NCBI GenBank assembly: GCA_027493615.1
Contig: JAOSKK010000001.1
Location: 487,629-551,628 of the forward strand
DNA from: Verrucomicrobiota bacterium
GTDB taxonomy: Bacteria > Verrucomicrobiota > Verrucomicrobiia > Limisphaerales > J093
Direction: 5' to 3'
Length of the DNA: 64,000 bases
Shown: positions 1-14,915 of the stretch, one piece after another
How the letters are laid out: every line of letters begins with the position of its first letter
Numbering within the stretch: the stretch's first letter is position 1
Translations under genes and position numbers: made by a program
The notes under the pieces: generated by a model
What the model was told of the DNA's origin: nothing
What the model saw: the letters and a program-made list of their open reading frames with translations, nothing else
The model's database searches: none

Positions 1-1694
<1,694 letters not shown>

Positions 1695-1726
1695 GCGTTA
1701 GCCAGTCAGTTCCAGCCCCTCCTCCC

Positions 1727-4905
<3,179 letters not shown>

Positions 4906-4908
4906 GCC

Positions 4909-6541
4909 ATGCTCTTGATCGAACTTCATGTCCTCGCGGGCCGGTTGCACACGACGCCGTGGGGCCGGCACGTTAACGAGGGGGCGGTCGAGTGGCCGCC
5001 CTCGCCCTGGCGGTTCCTCCGGGCGCTCGTGGCCACCTGGTATCTCAAGGCGAGAACCGAAGTGCCTGAACCGCACCTGAGGGAACTCCTGGCGGCTTTG
5101 GCCGACCGTCTCCCGGTCTTTCGGCTTCCCGCTGCCACCCAGGGTCACACTCGCCATTACATGCCGGTCATCGAGGGCAGGAATCAGAAGACCACCAAAG
5201 TCTTCGACGCCTTCCTCCACGTTGCCGGCCCCGTGCAGATGGCTTGGGATGTGTCGTTCCCTCCCGAGCTCAGCCGCGCGCTGTCGCTTCTGTGCGAGCG
5301 TCTCGGCTATTTGGGTCGGGCCGAGAGTCTCGTGGAGGCCCGCCTCGTCACCGCGCGCGCCGACTTCACTCCCAACGCTCGACCGCTCCCTCCAACGTGC
5401 CCGTACCGGAAGGCTGCGAACTGGTCCGCCTGCTCTGTCCCCTGAGCCCGGAGCAGTACGCCGCATGGCTGGCCAGGCAACCCCCGTGCCGACCGCAATC
5501 GCCGTCAAGGGCAGCCGCAAGAAACCCTCCGTACCCGTCCCGCCGCACGTGCCAGCCGACTTGTTCGAGGCACTCCATGCCGACACCAGCGATCTGCAGC
5601 GTGCGGGCTGGTCCATCCCTCCCGGCAGCCAGTTTGTGGACTATGTCCGCCCGGCCCATTGCTTTGACCTCGCGCCCGCCCGGCCGAGGCGCAGCGCGGG
5701 GACACTGCCCACCGTGGCCCGCTTCGCCGTTTCCAGCACCGTACTGCCGCGCCTGACGCGCGCCGTCTCTGTCGCCGAGCGCATCCACCAGTCGCTGGTG
5801 AAGTACTCGGACCAAGCACCGGTCTTCACGGGCAAGGCCGGGGGCCAACCGCTGCAAGGCCACCTGCACGCCTTCATCCTCTGTGAGGCCAACGGCCCGC
5901 GCGACGCCATTACCCACGTCACCGTGTTCGCGCCCATGGGCATCGACCAGCAGGCCCACCGCGCGCTGGAAACCCTCACCGAATCCGGCGTCTGGGGCCA
6001 TGGCGGTCACGACCTTCAACTCATCCTCCTCGGCCTTGGCGACGCCCGCACCTTCACCGACTGCGCGTTGTTCGGGCCGGCCAAGGCCTGGGCCTCGCTC
6101 ACCCCCTTTGTCGCCACGCGCCATCCCAAGACCCATCGCGATGGTCGGCCCAAGCTGGACGCCGACGGTTGGCCCATCGGTTCCCCTGCCCATGACCTCC
6201 GTCGGCTGCTCACCGAGGCCGGCAAGCCCCTGCCGGTGCGAATAGAGCCCTGGGAGGTGATACCGGTAGGATCACGCCGACTGCGGCCGTTGGAATTCCA
6301 AGCGGATCGCTTTCACGGCAAGGGCCGGCAGGGCGGGCAAACCGGCGCGGCTTTCAAGCTGACTTTCACCACCGCGATCCCTGGCCCTCTCGCCCTTGGT
6401 TATGGCGCCCACTTTGGCCTGGGCCTGTTCGTCCCCGTCACCACGCATGGAGTCATCGCCGGGCCCGGCACGCAGGAATCGACGGCCGGCCGGACGCCCC
6501 CGCCCCCGCCGACGCCGGCCACCGAACCACTCGAGGCGTGA
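4909..6541 (+). CDS. csb2: Csb2 (Cas5-Cas6 fusion, GSU0054 family); two frameshifts
   Basis: In type I-G this protein combines the Cas5 role (crRNA 5' handle binding) with the Cas6 role (repeat cleavage). The N-terminus is MLLIELHVLAGRLHTTPWG followed by EWPPSPWRFLRALVATW, a strong Csb2 signature. The frame shifts at about 5380 and about 5480; adding one base at each gives 545 codons. The middle reads LCPLSPEQYAAWLARQ and GWSIPPGSQFVDYVRP. The C-terminal Cas6-like part has the glycine-rich segment GPLALGYGAHFGLGLFVP, typical of RAMP proteins. It is the only crRNA-processing enzyme visible in the locus, so it probably serves the Cmr complex as well. Confidence 0.9.
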
Positions 6542-6582
6542 CGCCCCCTCATTACCCCCCCCTCCCCAGCCCGCCCTCCCGC

Positions 6583-6846
6583 ATGAACGCCCCCGAGGAA
6601 CAACGCCTGATCGAGAAGCTCCGCCGCATCGAGTCCCTCTGGCCGGAGTTCACCGAACTCGACCGCACGCTCCAGCAATACCTCACTGAGGAAACCAACC
6701 GCGTCATCGCCGAGAGCATCCACCGCGACACCTCCGACGTCGAAGTCCGCACCGGCCAAGCCCTCCCCGGCCGGCACCCCCCGGGAAGAGGCGGGGGACG
6801 ACACACCGTGAGCCGCTCCGTGCCCCCTGAATCCCACCTCCCATGA
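6583..6846 (+). CDS. Small unknown ORF (87 aa) between csb2 and cas4-cas1
   Basis: I do not recognise this protein. It starts at the ATG at 6583 and its stop overlaps the cas4-cas1 start by ATGA (6843-6846), so it looks like a translated member of the operon. The first 55 residues are charged and probably helical (EEQRLIEKLRRIESLWPEF, then TLQQYLTEETNRVIAES). The last 30 are Gly/Pro/Arg-rich and low-complexity, possibly read-through of a dispersed repeat. A small helical protein here could be an accessory or small subunit, but nothing in the sequence shows that. A TTT-free C-rich stretch separates it from csb2. Confidence 0.6.
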   Translation: MNAPEEQRLIEKLRRIESLWPEFTELDRTLQQYLTEETNRVIAESIHRDTSDVEVRTGQALPGRHPPGRGGGRHTVSRSVPPESHLP

Positions 6847-8941
6847 ACCCGCAACCCTCGGCCGCCGAGATCCAGGAACGCGCCCGCGAAATCCTCCGCC
6901 GGACCAGCCCGTCGCCTCCCGCCGCACCTTCCCTTGGCACCGCCGAGGCGCCCCGGTTCACCGATCCCATCCCCGCTCGGATGCTCAACGAGTTCGTTTA
7001 TTGTCCGCGCCTTTTCTACTACGAGTTCGTCGAGGGGGTCTTCGCGGACAACGCCGACACCATCCGCGGCCGTGCGCTGCACCGTCGCGTGGATGGGGGC
7101 AGCGGCGAACTTCCCCCTGCCACTTCGCCGGCCGCCGTTGTCCCCGAGGTCATCCATTCCCGTTCGGTCCAGTTGGGCTCCGCCCGGCTGGGCGTCACCG
7201 CCAAGTTGGATCTGGTCGAGGCCCGCACCGATCCCGAGGACCTCTTCAGCACGCTCGAGGTTTGTCCGGTGGACTACAAGGCCGGGGCGCCCCGCCCGGG
7301 TGAAGACGGCAACGAGCTCTGGGACGCCGACAAGATGCAACTTGGCCTGCAGGCGCTGATCCTGCGGGACAATGGCTATACGTGCCATGAGGGGATCATC
7401 TACTATCGCGCCACCAAGCAGCGGGTCCGCCTCGCCGTCACCCCTGAGCTCGAGCAATGGGTCAGGACGCAGATCGCACGCGCCCGCGAAACCGCGGTGG
7501 GCGCGATCCCGCCCCCGCTGGTGAATTCGCCCAAGTGCCCGCGTTGCTCCCTGGTCACCATCTGCCTGCCCGATGAAACCCGTCTCCTCTCCGCCCCGGG
7601 CACCGACGAGTCTTCCCTCCCCACCCCCGTAGGCGCCGACGTCAGGAGGTTCACGCCCGGGGCAGAGTCTCGTCACCTCGACTCCTACCCGCACACCGTA
7701 GGAGCCGACGTGAGGAGGCTCACCCCCTCCCCAACCGCCATAGAACAGCGAATCCGTCGCCTCATCGCCGCGCGAGACGACACCCGCGCCCTCTACCTGA
7801 ACACGCCCGGCCTGCGGATCGGTCGCAAGGACGAGGTCCTCCAGGTCAAGCAGGAGAAACAAGTCCTCGACGAGGTGCGCGTCAACGACCTCTCCCACAT
7901 CGCCCTTTTTGGGAACATCCAGATCTCGACCCAGGCGATTCAGACTCTGTGCGAGGGCGGCGTGCCGGTCACCTACTTCTCGATGGGGGCTGGTTCTACG
8001 GCCTCACCCGCGGCCACGAACTCAAGAACGTCTTTCTGCGCATCGAACAGTTCCGCCTCGCCCGCGACCCGGCGGCAGCCCTTCGCCTGGCCCGCCAGTT
8101 CGTCCAAGGCAAGATCCGCAACCACCGCACGCTCCTGATGCGGAACCACGTCGAACCGCCGGCATCCACCCTCCTCAAACTCAAGCAGCACGCCGATGCG
8201 GCCCGGCGGGCGCAAGCGCTGGACGAACTGCTCGGCATCGAAGGCGGTGCCGCGGCCGCCTACTTCGAGCAGTTCAGCGGGATGCTGAAGTTTGAAGAGG
8301 AACGAGGCGACGACGGCCCTGCCCGCGAAACACGCGAAGGGCGCGAAAACGGGAGGTTGACGGAGGAGGGGGAGCAAGACCGGAGCCCGGACGCGGCTCA
8401 GCCGGTCGTGGGGGATCCGCCAAGCCCGGCTGCGCGCGGGACGGGGAGCGGGGCATCTCCCTTCCGATTCAACTTCCGCTTCACCCATCGTCACCGCCGG
8501 CCCCCGACCGACCCGATCAACGCGCTGCTGTCCCTCGCTTACAGCCTGCTCGCGAAAGACTGCACGCTGGCCGCCCTGGCGGTGGGTTTCGATCCCTATG
8601 TCGGCTTCTACCACCAGCCCCGCTTCGGCCGGCCGGCCCTGGCGCTGGACCTGATGGAAGAGTTCCGGCCGCTCGTGGCCGAGTCCGCGGTGTTGAGCTG
8701 CGTCAACAACCGCGTGCTTGGCCCAACGGATTTCGTGCGGGCGGGCGACGCGGTCAACCTCACGACCCCGGGCCGGCGCCGGTTCTTCCAGATCTACGAG
8801 CAACGGATGAGCGCGCTCCTGACGCATCCGGTGTTTGACTACAAAGTCAGCTATCGCCGCGCTCTCGAGCTGCAGGCTCGTTTGCTGGCGAAGGTCCTCA
8901 CCGGCGAAATCCAAGACTACATGCCTTTGATGACGCGATGA
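6843..8941 (+). CDS. cas4-cas1: Cas4-Cas1 fusion, adaptation nuclease/integrase; enlarged and with one frameshift
   Basis: Spacer-acquisition protein: Cas4 trims prespacers and selects PAM, Cas1 integrates them. The Cas4 half shows the first Fe-S Cys in NEFVYCPRLFYYE, the RecB-like core VDYKAG and DKMQLGLQAL, and the Cys cluster CPRCSLVTIC. The Cas1 half shows ALYLNTPGLRIGRKDE, the catalytic Glu in LGIEGGAAAAYFEQFSG, the His in GFDPYVGFYHQPRFGRP and the acidic DLMEEFRP. One base is missing in the G run near 7986, where YFSM should continue as GGWFYGL; restoring it gives 699 aa. Cas4-Cas1 fusions are usually nearer 550 aa. Two extra stretches account for much of the excess: a repeat-derived linker (7629-7722) and a roughly 60-aa segment after the catalytic Glu region (about 8300-8480). 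Confidence 0.93.
7629..7722 (+). repeat. Dispersed REP-like element, copy A, inside the Cas4-Cas1 linker
   Basis: This holds two copies of a GTAGGMGCCGACGTNAGGAG motif (7629- and 7698-) around GAGTCTCGTCACCTCGACTC. It is translated in frame as VGADVRRF and VGADVRRL. The same composite order, on the opposite strand, occurs at 52297-52355, and a hairpin made of the same motif lies at 22113-22188. It falls after the Cas4 Cys cluster and before the first Cas1 strand, that is, in the interdomain linker. Confidence 0.8.
8321..8353 (+). repeat. Dispersed GCGAA-rich element inside cas1
   Basis: A GC-rich tract built of short GCGAA units (GCCCGCGAAACACGCGAAGG and so on). It closely resembles the non-coding tract at 32070-32103. 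It sits in the Cas1 insertion between the catalytic Glu region and the NALLSLAYSLL helix, and is translated as a polar, low-complexity stretch. Confidence 0.6.
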
Positions 8942-8964
8942 AGTGGGTAGACCGGGGAACAGCA

Positions 8965-8993
8965 TTGACGCGTTGGTGACTGGGTACCAGAAT
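8965..8993 (+). promoter_or_regulatory. Candidate promoter ahead of the type III block
   Basis: TTGACG (8965-8970) and CAGAAT (8988-8993) are separated by 17 nt in the 58-nt gap between cas4-cas1 and the first CARF gene. This is the widest gap in the operon downstream of csb2. The -10-like box ends only 6 nt before the ATG at 9000, so a transcript starting here would be leaderless or nearly so. The -10 match is only 4 of 6. Confidence 0.3.
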
Positions 8994-8999
8994 GTTGTC

Positions 9000-10118
9000 A
9001 TGATTAACACCCTCCTTTGCACCGTGGGGACCAGCCTCTTTGGCAACCTCCAGCGATTGCAGCCTGATCAGTCCCCCATCCCGGCGGCCGCCGGGTTGAA
9101 GCAGGCCTTTGTCGCTGGTGACTGGCAGAGGCTGGGCCACGAGTTGGCGACCGTGCCGCCCTCCGACTCCCTCTGCGGCGCGGAACTCAACACGCTTGAC
9201 CAACTCCGCCGCCGAGCCGACCTAGCCCTGCACCGCCTCACTTTGTTGGTCTCCGATACCGACGATGGTCGTCACACCGGTGAAGTGTTGCGGCGCTACC
9301 TCGTCCAACGTCGAGACTTTGAACTGGACGAACCCGAGATCGAGGTCGTGAGCGGTCTGCAGGACCAGCACCCCCGCGATTTCAAGAATCACGGCCTGCG
9401 CAATCTGGTCCGCCTCATGGGCAAGCACATCCAGCAGGCTGGCGGCCCGAACCTTGTGGCGATTGACGCCACGGGCGGCTACAAGGCCCAGATTGCCGTG
9501 GCGGTGGTGCTCGGCCAGGCCCTTGGCATCCCCGTGTTCTACAAGCACGAGCGGTTCAGCGAAACGATTGCCTTCCCTCCGCTGCCGATCTCCCTCGACT
9601 ATGCTCTCCTGGGCCAACATGCCGACCTCCTGGCGGCTCTCGAGCGCAACGCTACGCTTAGCGAAGCGGATTTGTCCGACACCGATCCGCGCCTGCTGGT
9701 CCTGCTGAACGAGGAATGCGTTGACGGCACGCGACTCTACGAGCTGAGCGCCATTGGCCAGATCTACCTGACGGGATTCCGGGTGAGCCGCGGCCGTTCG
9801 CTCCAACTCGTACCCGCCCAGAGTCGGAAGGCACCGACCTTTGGCAACGACCACCACTTCCCGGACGGTTTCAAGGAAGCCGTACTGAAGGTCTGGCGAG
9901 AGAATGACTTCATCGAAACCTGCCACTCTTTACCCAACGCACACGGCGGCCGGCCGGGGTTGACCTTTCGGGTGGCGCCGGAGAAGAACCAGCTCACCTT
10001 GATAGGCACGTACGGGTGGAACAACTGGTTCCCCCGGTTCGCCATCCTCCTTGAGGGGATGTCCACGGACGTCCTCACTCTGGCTGCCGACAGGCTGAAT
10101 CAGAAGTATGGGGGATGA
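9000..10118 (+). CDS. CARF-domain protein of the APE2256 type (Csm6/Csx1-like type III accessory)
   Basis: Probable cyclic-oligoadenylate sensor for the adjacent type III-B complex. The ATG at 9000 gives 372 aa and places the CARF core at the N-terminus (MINTLLCTVGTSLFGNLQ); an upstream in-frame start at 8943 would add 19 residues unlike the family. The second CARF motif is AIDATGGYKAQIAVA, followed by GIPVFYKHERF. These match the family annotated as 'putative CRISPR-associated protein, APE2256 family' (TIGR02619). The C-terminal 150 aa (with FIETCHSLPNAHGG and TYGWNNWFPRFAILLEG) carry no HEPN motif that I can see, so the effector activity is unknown; ring nuclease or a novel RNase are both possible. 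cmr1 follows after 4 nt. Confidence 0.82.
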   Translation: MINTLLCTVGTSLFGNLQRLQPDQSPIPAAAGLKQAFVAGDWQRLGHELATVPPSDSLCGAELNTLDQLRRRADLALHRLTLLVSDTDDGRHTGEVLRRYLVQRRDFELDEPEIEVVSGLQDQHPRDFKNHGLRNLVRLMGKHIQQAGGPNLVAIDATGGYKAQIAVAVVLGQALGIPVFYKHERFSETIAFPPLPISLDYALLGQHADLLAALERNATLSEADLSDTDPRLLVLLNEECVDGTRLYELSAIGQIYLTGFRVSRGRSLQLVPAQSRKAPTFGNDHHFPDGFKEAVLKVWRENDFIETCHSLPNAHGGRPGLTFRVAPEKNQLTLIGTYGWNNWFPRFAILLEGMSTDVLTLAADRLNQKYGG

Positions 10119-10122
10119 GAAC

Positions 10123-11054
10123 ATGCAGACGCTGACCGCCACCTACCGCATTGTCACCCCCATGTTCCTTGGGGGAGCTGACCCGACCGCCGAGGCCGAG
10201 CTCCGCCTGTCCAGCTTCAAAGGCGCCCTGCGGTTTTGGTGGCGAGCGATCATGTGGGGGATGGTGGGAGATATCAATGAGCTGCGTCGCAAGGAGTCAG
10301 AGTTGTTTGGGAGCAGTGAGTCGGGCCAGAGCAAGGTGTTGATGCAACTTGACAAGCCGTTGATCCAGGCGAACGCCGTTCAGGAACGCTGGTCGCCAGC
10401 ATCGTGGGAGTGCTACACAGGCTACGGCATCCAGGATCCAACCAGAGGGGATCGTCGCTTCCTCAGGGCTGGGCTGGAATTCGCAGTGCATCTGAGCCTG
10501 CCGCGATGCTCGGAGGAGCAAGCCCAGGCCATCGCCGGTGCTCTCAAATTGTTCGGGCTCGTCGGGGGCTCGGTTTCCACAGCCGGAAGGGTTGGGGCAG
10601 CAGCACGCTCACGCACCTCGAAGGCGCGGACTGGACTTGGCCTGCCGACGGTGCAGCGTGGGAGACAGCGGTCAAAGCGCTGGCAGTCCAACCAGCCGCA
10701 ACCCAACCACCGTTCACAGCTCTCACGAGCGACAGCCTCTGGAAAGCCGGCCCTGTGCAGAAGGATGCCGAGCGCGCCCAACGCTGGCTCGGCCTACGTT
10801 ACCGCGATCATGTCAAAGCGACTCAGCCCAAAGACTCCCGGGCACAGTTTGGGCTGCCCCGCCTCTTCCAGAAGGGAGCGCGCCCTCGCTCTGAACGGCG
10901 CGCCAGCCCGCTGTTCCTTCACATTCACGAGTGCCCGGACGGCAGGGCGCTACCATGTACCGTCTTCTTGCCGGCCGACTTTTTGTCCGACCAGGCGGTC
11001 ATCCCGGGCAGCGGCGATCGGGCCAGGCGGTTTGTGCGGGACCTCAACCACTGA
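10123..11054 (+). CDS. cmr1: Cmr1 (type III-B RAMP subunit); one frameshift
   Basis: Cas7-like cap subunit of the Cmr complex that holds the 3' end of the crRNA/target duplex. The N-terminus has the RAMP strand TYRIVTPMFLGGADP and the strong Cmr1 signature LRLSSFKGALRFWWRA. One G is missing in the run at 10564-10568; adding it joins FGLVGG to LGFHSRKGWGSSTLTHLEG, the expected glycine/basic loop, and gives 310 aa. The ATG at 10123 is preferred over the overlapping one at 10108 because the protein then begins directly at the RAMP fold. cas10 starts 6 nt after the stop. Confidence 0.9.
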
Positions 11055-11060
11055 CATGTC

Positions 11061-12939
11061 ATGACCCACCTGCACTTCACGTTCGGCCCGGTGCAAGGTT
11101 TTGTGGCGCAGGCACGGCGCACACGCGACCTGTATGCCGGCTCCTTCCTGCTGTCGCATCTGGCGCTGGCGGCCATGCGGGAGGTCAAGTCCGCGGGCGG
11201 GCGCGTGGTGCTTCCGCACCTCGCGACACTCGAGCGGCTGGCTGTCCAGAGCCAACACGCCGTTGCTCCGAACCGGTTTATCGCCGAATTCGCGGAGTCT
11301 GCTGCCGCCGTGGCGGCTGCTCGGAGGGCCGAGAACCGACTCAGGCAGGAATGGAAACAAATCGCCACACAGGTCTATCAGCGATTCCTCGCCCCTGTCG
11401 CCGCACAGGGCCAGGAGACTCTGCATATCTGGGACCGTCAGATTGGCGACTTCTGGGAGATCGCCTGGGCTGTCGGTAGTGAGCGTGAAACCGACCTGCT
11501 GGACCGGCGCAAGAACTGGCGCACCCCACGCACCACCGTCGAGCCGGGCGATCATTGCGCGCTCATGGGCGAGTGGCAGGAGCTTTCGGGCTTTGTCCGA
11601 TCCAAGCAACGGATACGCCAGGACGCCTTCTGGATGGCCGTGCGGGCTCAGGTTCTGGCTATGAGGGGGTCCGAACTCGACCTCGAAGAGAGCGAACGCC
11701 TCTGTGCCATCGCCTTCGTCAAGCGCTTTTTCCCGCTCATTGCCAAGGACGCCGTTGGCCGCGACTTGGGGATGGAAAGCTGGCCCTCGACGGTTTCCAT
11801 GGCCGCCCTGCCTTGGCTGCGGAAGATCAAGGCGTCCGGCCCCGGCGTCCTCCAACAGTGCAAGTGCTACGCCGAGTTGGTTCGCGGCGAACCCGGCGCC
11901 CGGGTGAGCAGTGCCCGGCGCCTCCAGGCCTTGCGAGAGTTTCCTCCTGAGGCGGGCGAGTTCCCCTGTCTGAGCGGGAACTTCCTCAACCGCACCGCGC
12001 TCAGGAACAAGCGGGGGACGCGACTGCGGACCGAGGCGTTGCGTCCGAGGCTGCTCAGCGAGTTGAAGGCGCTGGAAGAGGCCAGCGACGACCGCGCGAG
12101 CTGTTTCTACGCCCTCCTGCTGATGGACGGCGATTCGATGGGGCGGCTCCTGCAACTCTATCGCCCGGAGAAGGTCACTCGGGCGTTGACCGCGTTCGCT
12201 GAGCGGGCGCCCGATCTCGTCGGGACGAACGACGGCGTCTGCGTTTATGCCGGCGGCGACGATGTGCTGGCCCTGCTGCCGTTGGACCGCGCCCTGCACG
12301 CTGCCGCTGCGTTGCAGCGCGCCTATGGTGACGCCTTCCGCGCTGCAGAAATCACCGGGGACGCGGATGGCACGATTTCCGCCGGTCTCGTGTTCGCCCA
12401 TTACCGATGTGCCTTCAGCCATGTGTTGGGCTACGCCCACCGACTGCTCGATGTCGTGGCCAAAGACGGTGCGGGTCGTGACGCCATCGCGGTGGGCGTT
12501 CTTAAGCCTGGCGGGGTCGCCTGCGAGTGGTGCGGCAAGTTCGGTACGTTCGTTACCGATGGCGCCCACTGTTTCGCCCCCGCTGATCGAGGCCTACAGG
12601 AAGGACCCAGACGGCGACGGCGACACGCTTTCAGCGAGCTTTCTCTACAACCTTCGCGAGCGCCTTGCCGATCTGGTCGGCGAGGAATCGGAGGGCACGG
12701 CAACGTCGGCGTCGGTGCCGTTCAACCGCGACACGCTCTCGAAGCTCATCCTGGCAGAATACCTCCATGACAAACTCGACCGAAAGGACGCAAGGAAGGT
12801 CGAAACGCAGCGTCTCCGGGCCACGCGACTCATCGAGCGTCTCCTCAACGTCTGCGAACAACCGGGTGGACGCTTCAAGCTGGATGGCGCTCGTTTGGTC
12901 AAGTTCCTCGCCTGCGCTGGAAAGGAGGGCACCGAGTGA
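11061..12939 (+). CDS. cas10: Cas10/Cmr2 without HD domain; one frameshift
   Basis: Large subunit of the Cmr complex, expected to make cyclic oligoadenylates on target RNA binding. The N-terminus (HFTFGPVQGFVAQARRTRDL, then YAGSFLLSHL) begins directly at the first palm-type domain, with no HD nuclease ahead. The first cyclase domain has LLMDGDSMGRLLQLYRPEK; the catalytic GGDD is in VYAGGDDVLALLP (near 12250). A Zn-ribbon-like CEWCGK follows. The frame shifts once at about 12570; removing one base gives 625 aa, ending FKLDGARLVKFLACAGKEG. That is short for the family because HD is absent. The gene should be cOA-competent but lack Cas10 DNase activity. Confidence 0.92.
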
Positions 12940-14079
12940 CCATGCAATACTACGCACTCACCCCGCAGGACGCTTGGTTTTTTCGCGACGGGCGTCCCTA
13001 CAACCACGGCGAGTCGAACCAGACCGACGTCGAGTCGCGCTTTCCACCGCCGGCTCGCACCCTCACCGGCGCTCTGCGCGCGGCGCTCGCTCGTGCCAGC
13101 GGTTGGAATGGCCAGCCGGGCGGTTGGCCAAAGGACGTAACCGAGGCCTTTGGCCACGGCCCGAATGACCTCGGCACGCTTCAGTTTAACGGCCCGTTCC
13201 TGGTCCGCGGGCACGGAGCGGGTCACGGTGACGCACTCTGGCCGCTTCCACGGCATCTGCTTGGCAGGACCGAGTCTGGCAGGTGGGTGCCTGCGGCCTT
13301 TCTCCGTCCGGCGGACCGGCCAACCGAGACTGACCGAGGCACGCTCCACCTCCCTGAGATCTTGCTGCCTGCCAACGAACGCAGCGGCCTCAAGCCCGCC
13401 GAGACGGCCTGGGTCACCTGTGGCGGTTTGACCGATATCCTTGCTGGCCGACTGCCCGATGCTAACGCCGTCCTCAAGACTCATGACCTGTGGCGAGCCG
13501 AGTCGCGAGTCGGGCTCCGGCGAGACGCGAACACGCTCACTGTCGACGAGGGCAACCTGTACAGCCCTACGTACGTGCGCCTCTGCCACGGCGTTTCTCT
13601 CGGCATTGGGTTTTCAGCCTCGTCCGACCTCCGAAGCAGGCTGCCCGACTTGTTTCCGCTTGGGGGCGAGTCGCGGCTGGCCCAATGCGAGGCCTGGTCC
13701 GGCGAACCACTGCCGGCGGCGCCAGACGCATCGGCCCTGGGATCCGACGCTAAGGGCGTGACCCAATTCATCGTCGTCCTATTGACCCCGGCCAGGCATG
13801 CAACCACCCGGTCACCCGTGGACGGTGCCGAAGTGGTGTCGGCCTTGCCTGGGCAAGCCGGTGTTCATCGGTGGTTGGAATTCGCTCACACGCGAACCGC
13901 TCCCGCTGGAACCATTCCTGCCGGCCGGCTCCGTCTGGTTCTGCCGGGCGGGTGTGGGCACAGTCCGCCAAGTCCTCAGCCGTCAGGGCGGCTGGATTGG
14001 CCGATACACCCGGCACGGCTTCGGCCGGATCGCCATCGGCTGCTGGCCACAACCTCACTCTGACACCCCCGCATCATGA
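12936..14079 (+). CDS. cmr3: Cmr3 (Cas5-like subunit of type III-B); one frameshift
   Basis: Cas5-family subunit that grips the crRNA 5' handle in the Cmr complex. The N-terminus ([18 protein letters not shown], then [16 protein letters not shown]) is diagnostic for Cmr3. Two starts fit: GTG at 12936, overlapping the cas10 stop and 6 nt after GGAGG, or ATG at 12942. The frame shifts near 13830-13850 (one extra base). The corrected C-terminus reads [10 protein letters not shown], then [13 protein letters not shown] and [15 protein letters not shown], as in other Cmr3 proteins. The stop then overlaps cmr4 by ATGA, which supports the correction (380 aa). Confidence 0.9.
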
Positions 14080-14915
14080 AGACCTGCCTTCTCGGCCTGT
14101 TGGCCGAAACCTCGATCCATCCCGGTGGTTGCGAGTCCTCCGGGATCGTGGACCTGCCCGTTGCCCGCGAAGCTGCCACCGACTATCCCCTGATCCCCGG
14201 TTCCAGCCTCAAGGGGGCGCTGCTGGCACTGGCACGGGAACCGGGAACAGACGGCAACGAGGGTGTGTCGGAATCCGACCGCCTCCGCATTTTCGGCCAG
14301 CAGGAGAACGCCGGTGCGCTGCTTGTCTCCGACGCTCGGCTGCTTCTCCTTCCCGTGCGGAGTCTCCAGAGCGCCTACAAGTGGCTCACCTGCCCGCAGC
14401 TGCTCGAGCGCCTCAAGCGCGATCGCCAACGCGCCGGTGAACGAGATTTCGGGTTACAGATTCCTCCGGTCAGCCGCGACGAATACCTCGGAGTCGATGA
14501 CGGCACGCTCTACCTCGAGGAACGTCAGTTCCAGCGTCAGGGCGAATTGCCGGCGGACTTGGTAGCGACCGTTGAGCCGCTGCTTCGGCACGCCGAAACA
14601 AGGAAGCGTCTTCCGCAGCAACTGGTCGTCCTCCACGACGACGACTTCGTCTGGTTCGCTCGATATGGTCTGGCTGTCCAAGCCCGCAACGTCCTCGATG
14701 TGGAACGGAAGACCAGCAAGAATCTCTGGTATGAGGAAACCATCCCTCCCGACGCACTCTTCTACGCCCTGCTGGCCGAGCGTGGACCGAACGCCATCGA
14801 GCCGGTGACCAGGCTTTTCTCGGATCGCCCCTATCTCCAAGTCGGCGGCAATGAGACCGTTGGCATGGGCTGGTTCGCCGTCACCATCCCGAACTCCCAT
14901 CCCGCCACCGCATGA
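14076..14915 (+). CDS. cmr4: Cmr4 (Cas7 backbone and target-RNA nuclease)
   Basis: Repeating backbone subunit of the Cmr complex that cuts target RNA at 6-nt steps. It is an intact 279-aa ORF. The N-terminus shows [20 protein letters not shown], then [20 protein letters not shown]. The Asp in GIVDLPV corresponds to the catalytic Asp of Cmr4, so target-RNA cleavage should be retained. The C-terminal loop [16 protein letters not shown] is typical of the family. The start overlaps cmr3 and the stop overlaps cmr5, both by ATGA. Confidence 0.94.
   Translation: MKTCLLGLLAETSIHPGGCESSGIVDLPVAREAATDYPLIPGSSLKGALLALAREPGTDGNEGVSESDRLRIFGQQENAGALLVSDARLLLLPVRSLQSAYKWLTCPQLLERLKRDRQRAGERDFGLQIPPVSRDEYLGVDDGTLYLEERQFQRQGELPADLVATVEPLLRHAETRKRLPQQLVVLHDDDFVWFARYGLAVQARNVLDVERKTSKNLWYEETIPPDALFYALLAERGPNAIEPVTRLFSDRPYLQVGGNETVGMGWFAVTIPNSHPATA

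Noticed and set aside
7980..7995. Programmed frameshifting in cas4-cas1
   Set aside because: Similar breaks occur in dozens of unrelated genes here, so sequence error is simpler.
9400..9430. RLMGKH as a HEPN R-x4-H site in the first CARF protein
   Set aside because: It lies within the CARF domain between its conserved motifs, not in a C-terminal helical domain.
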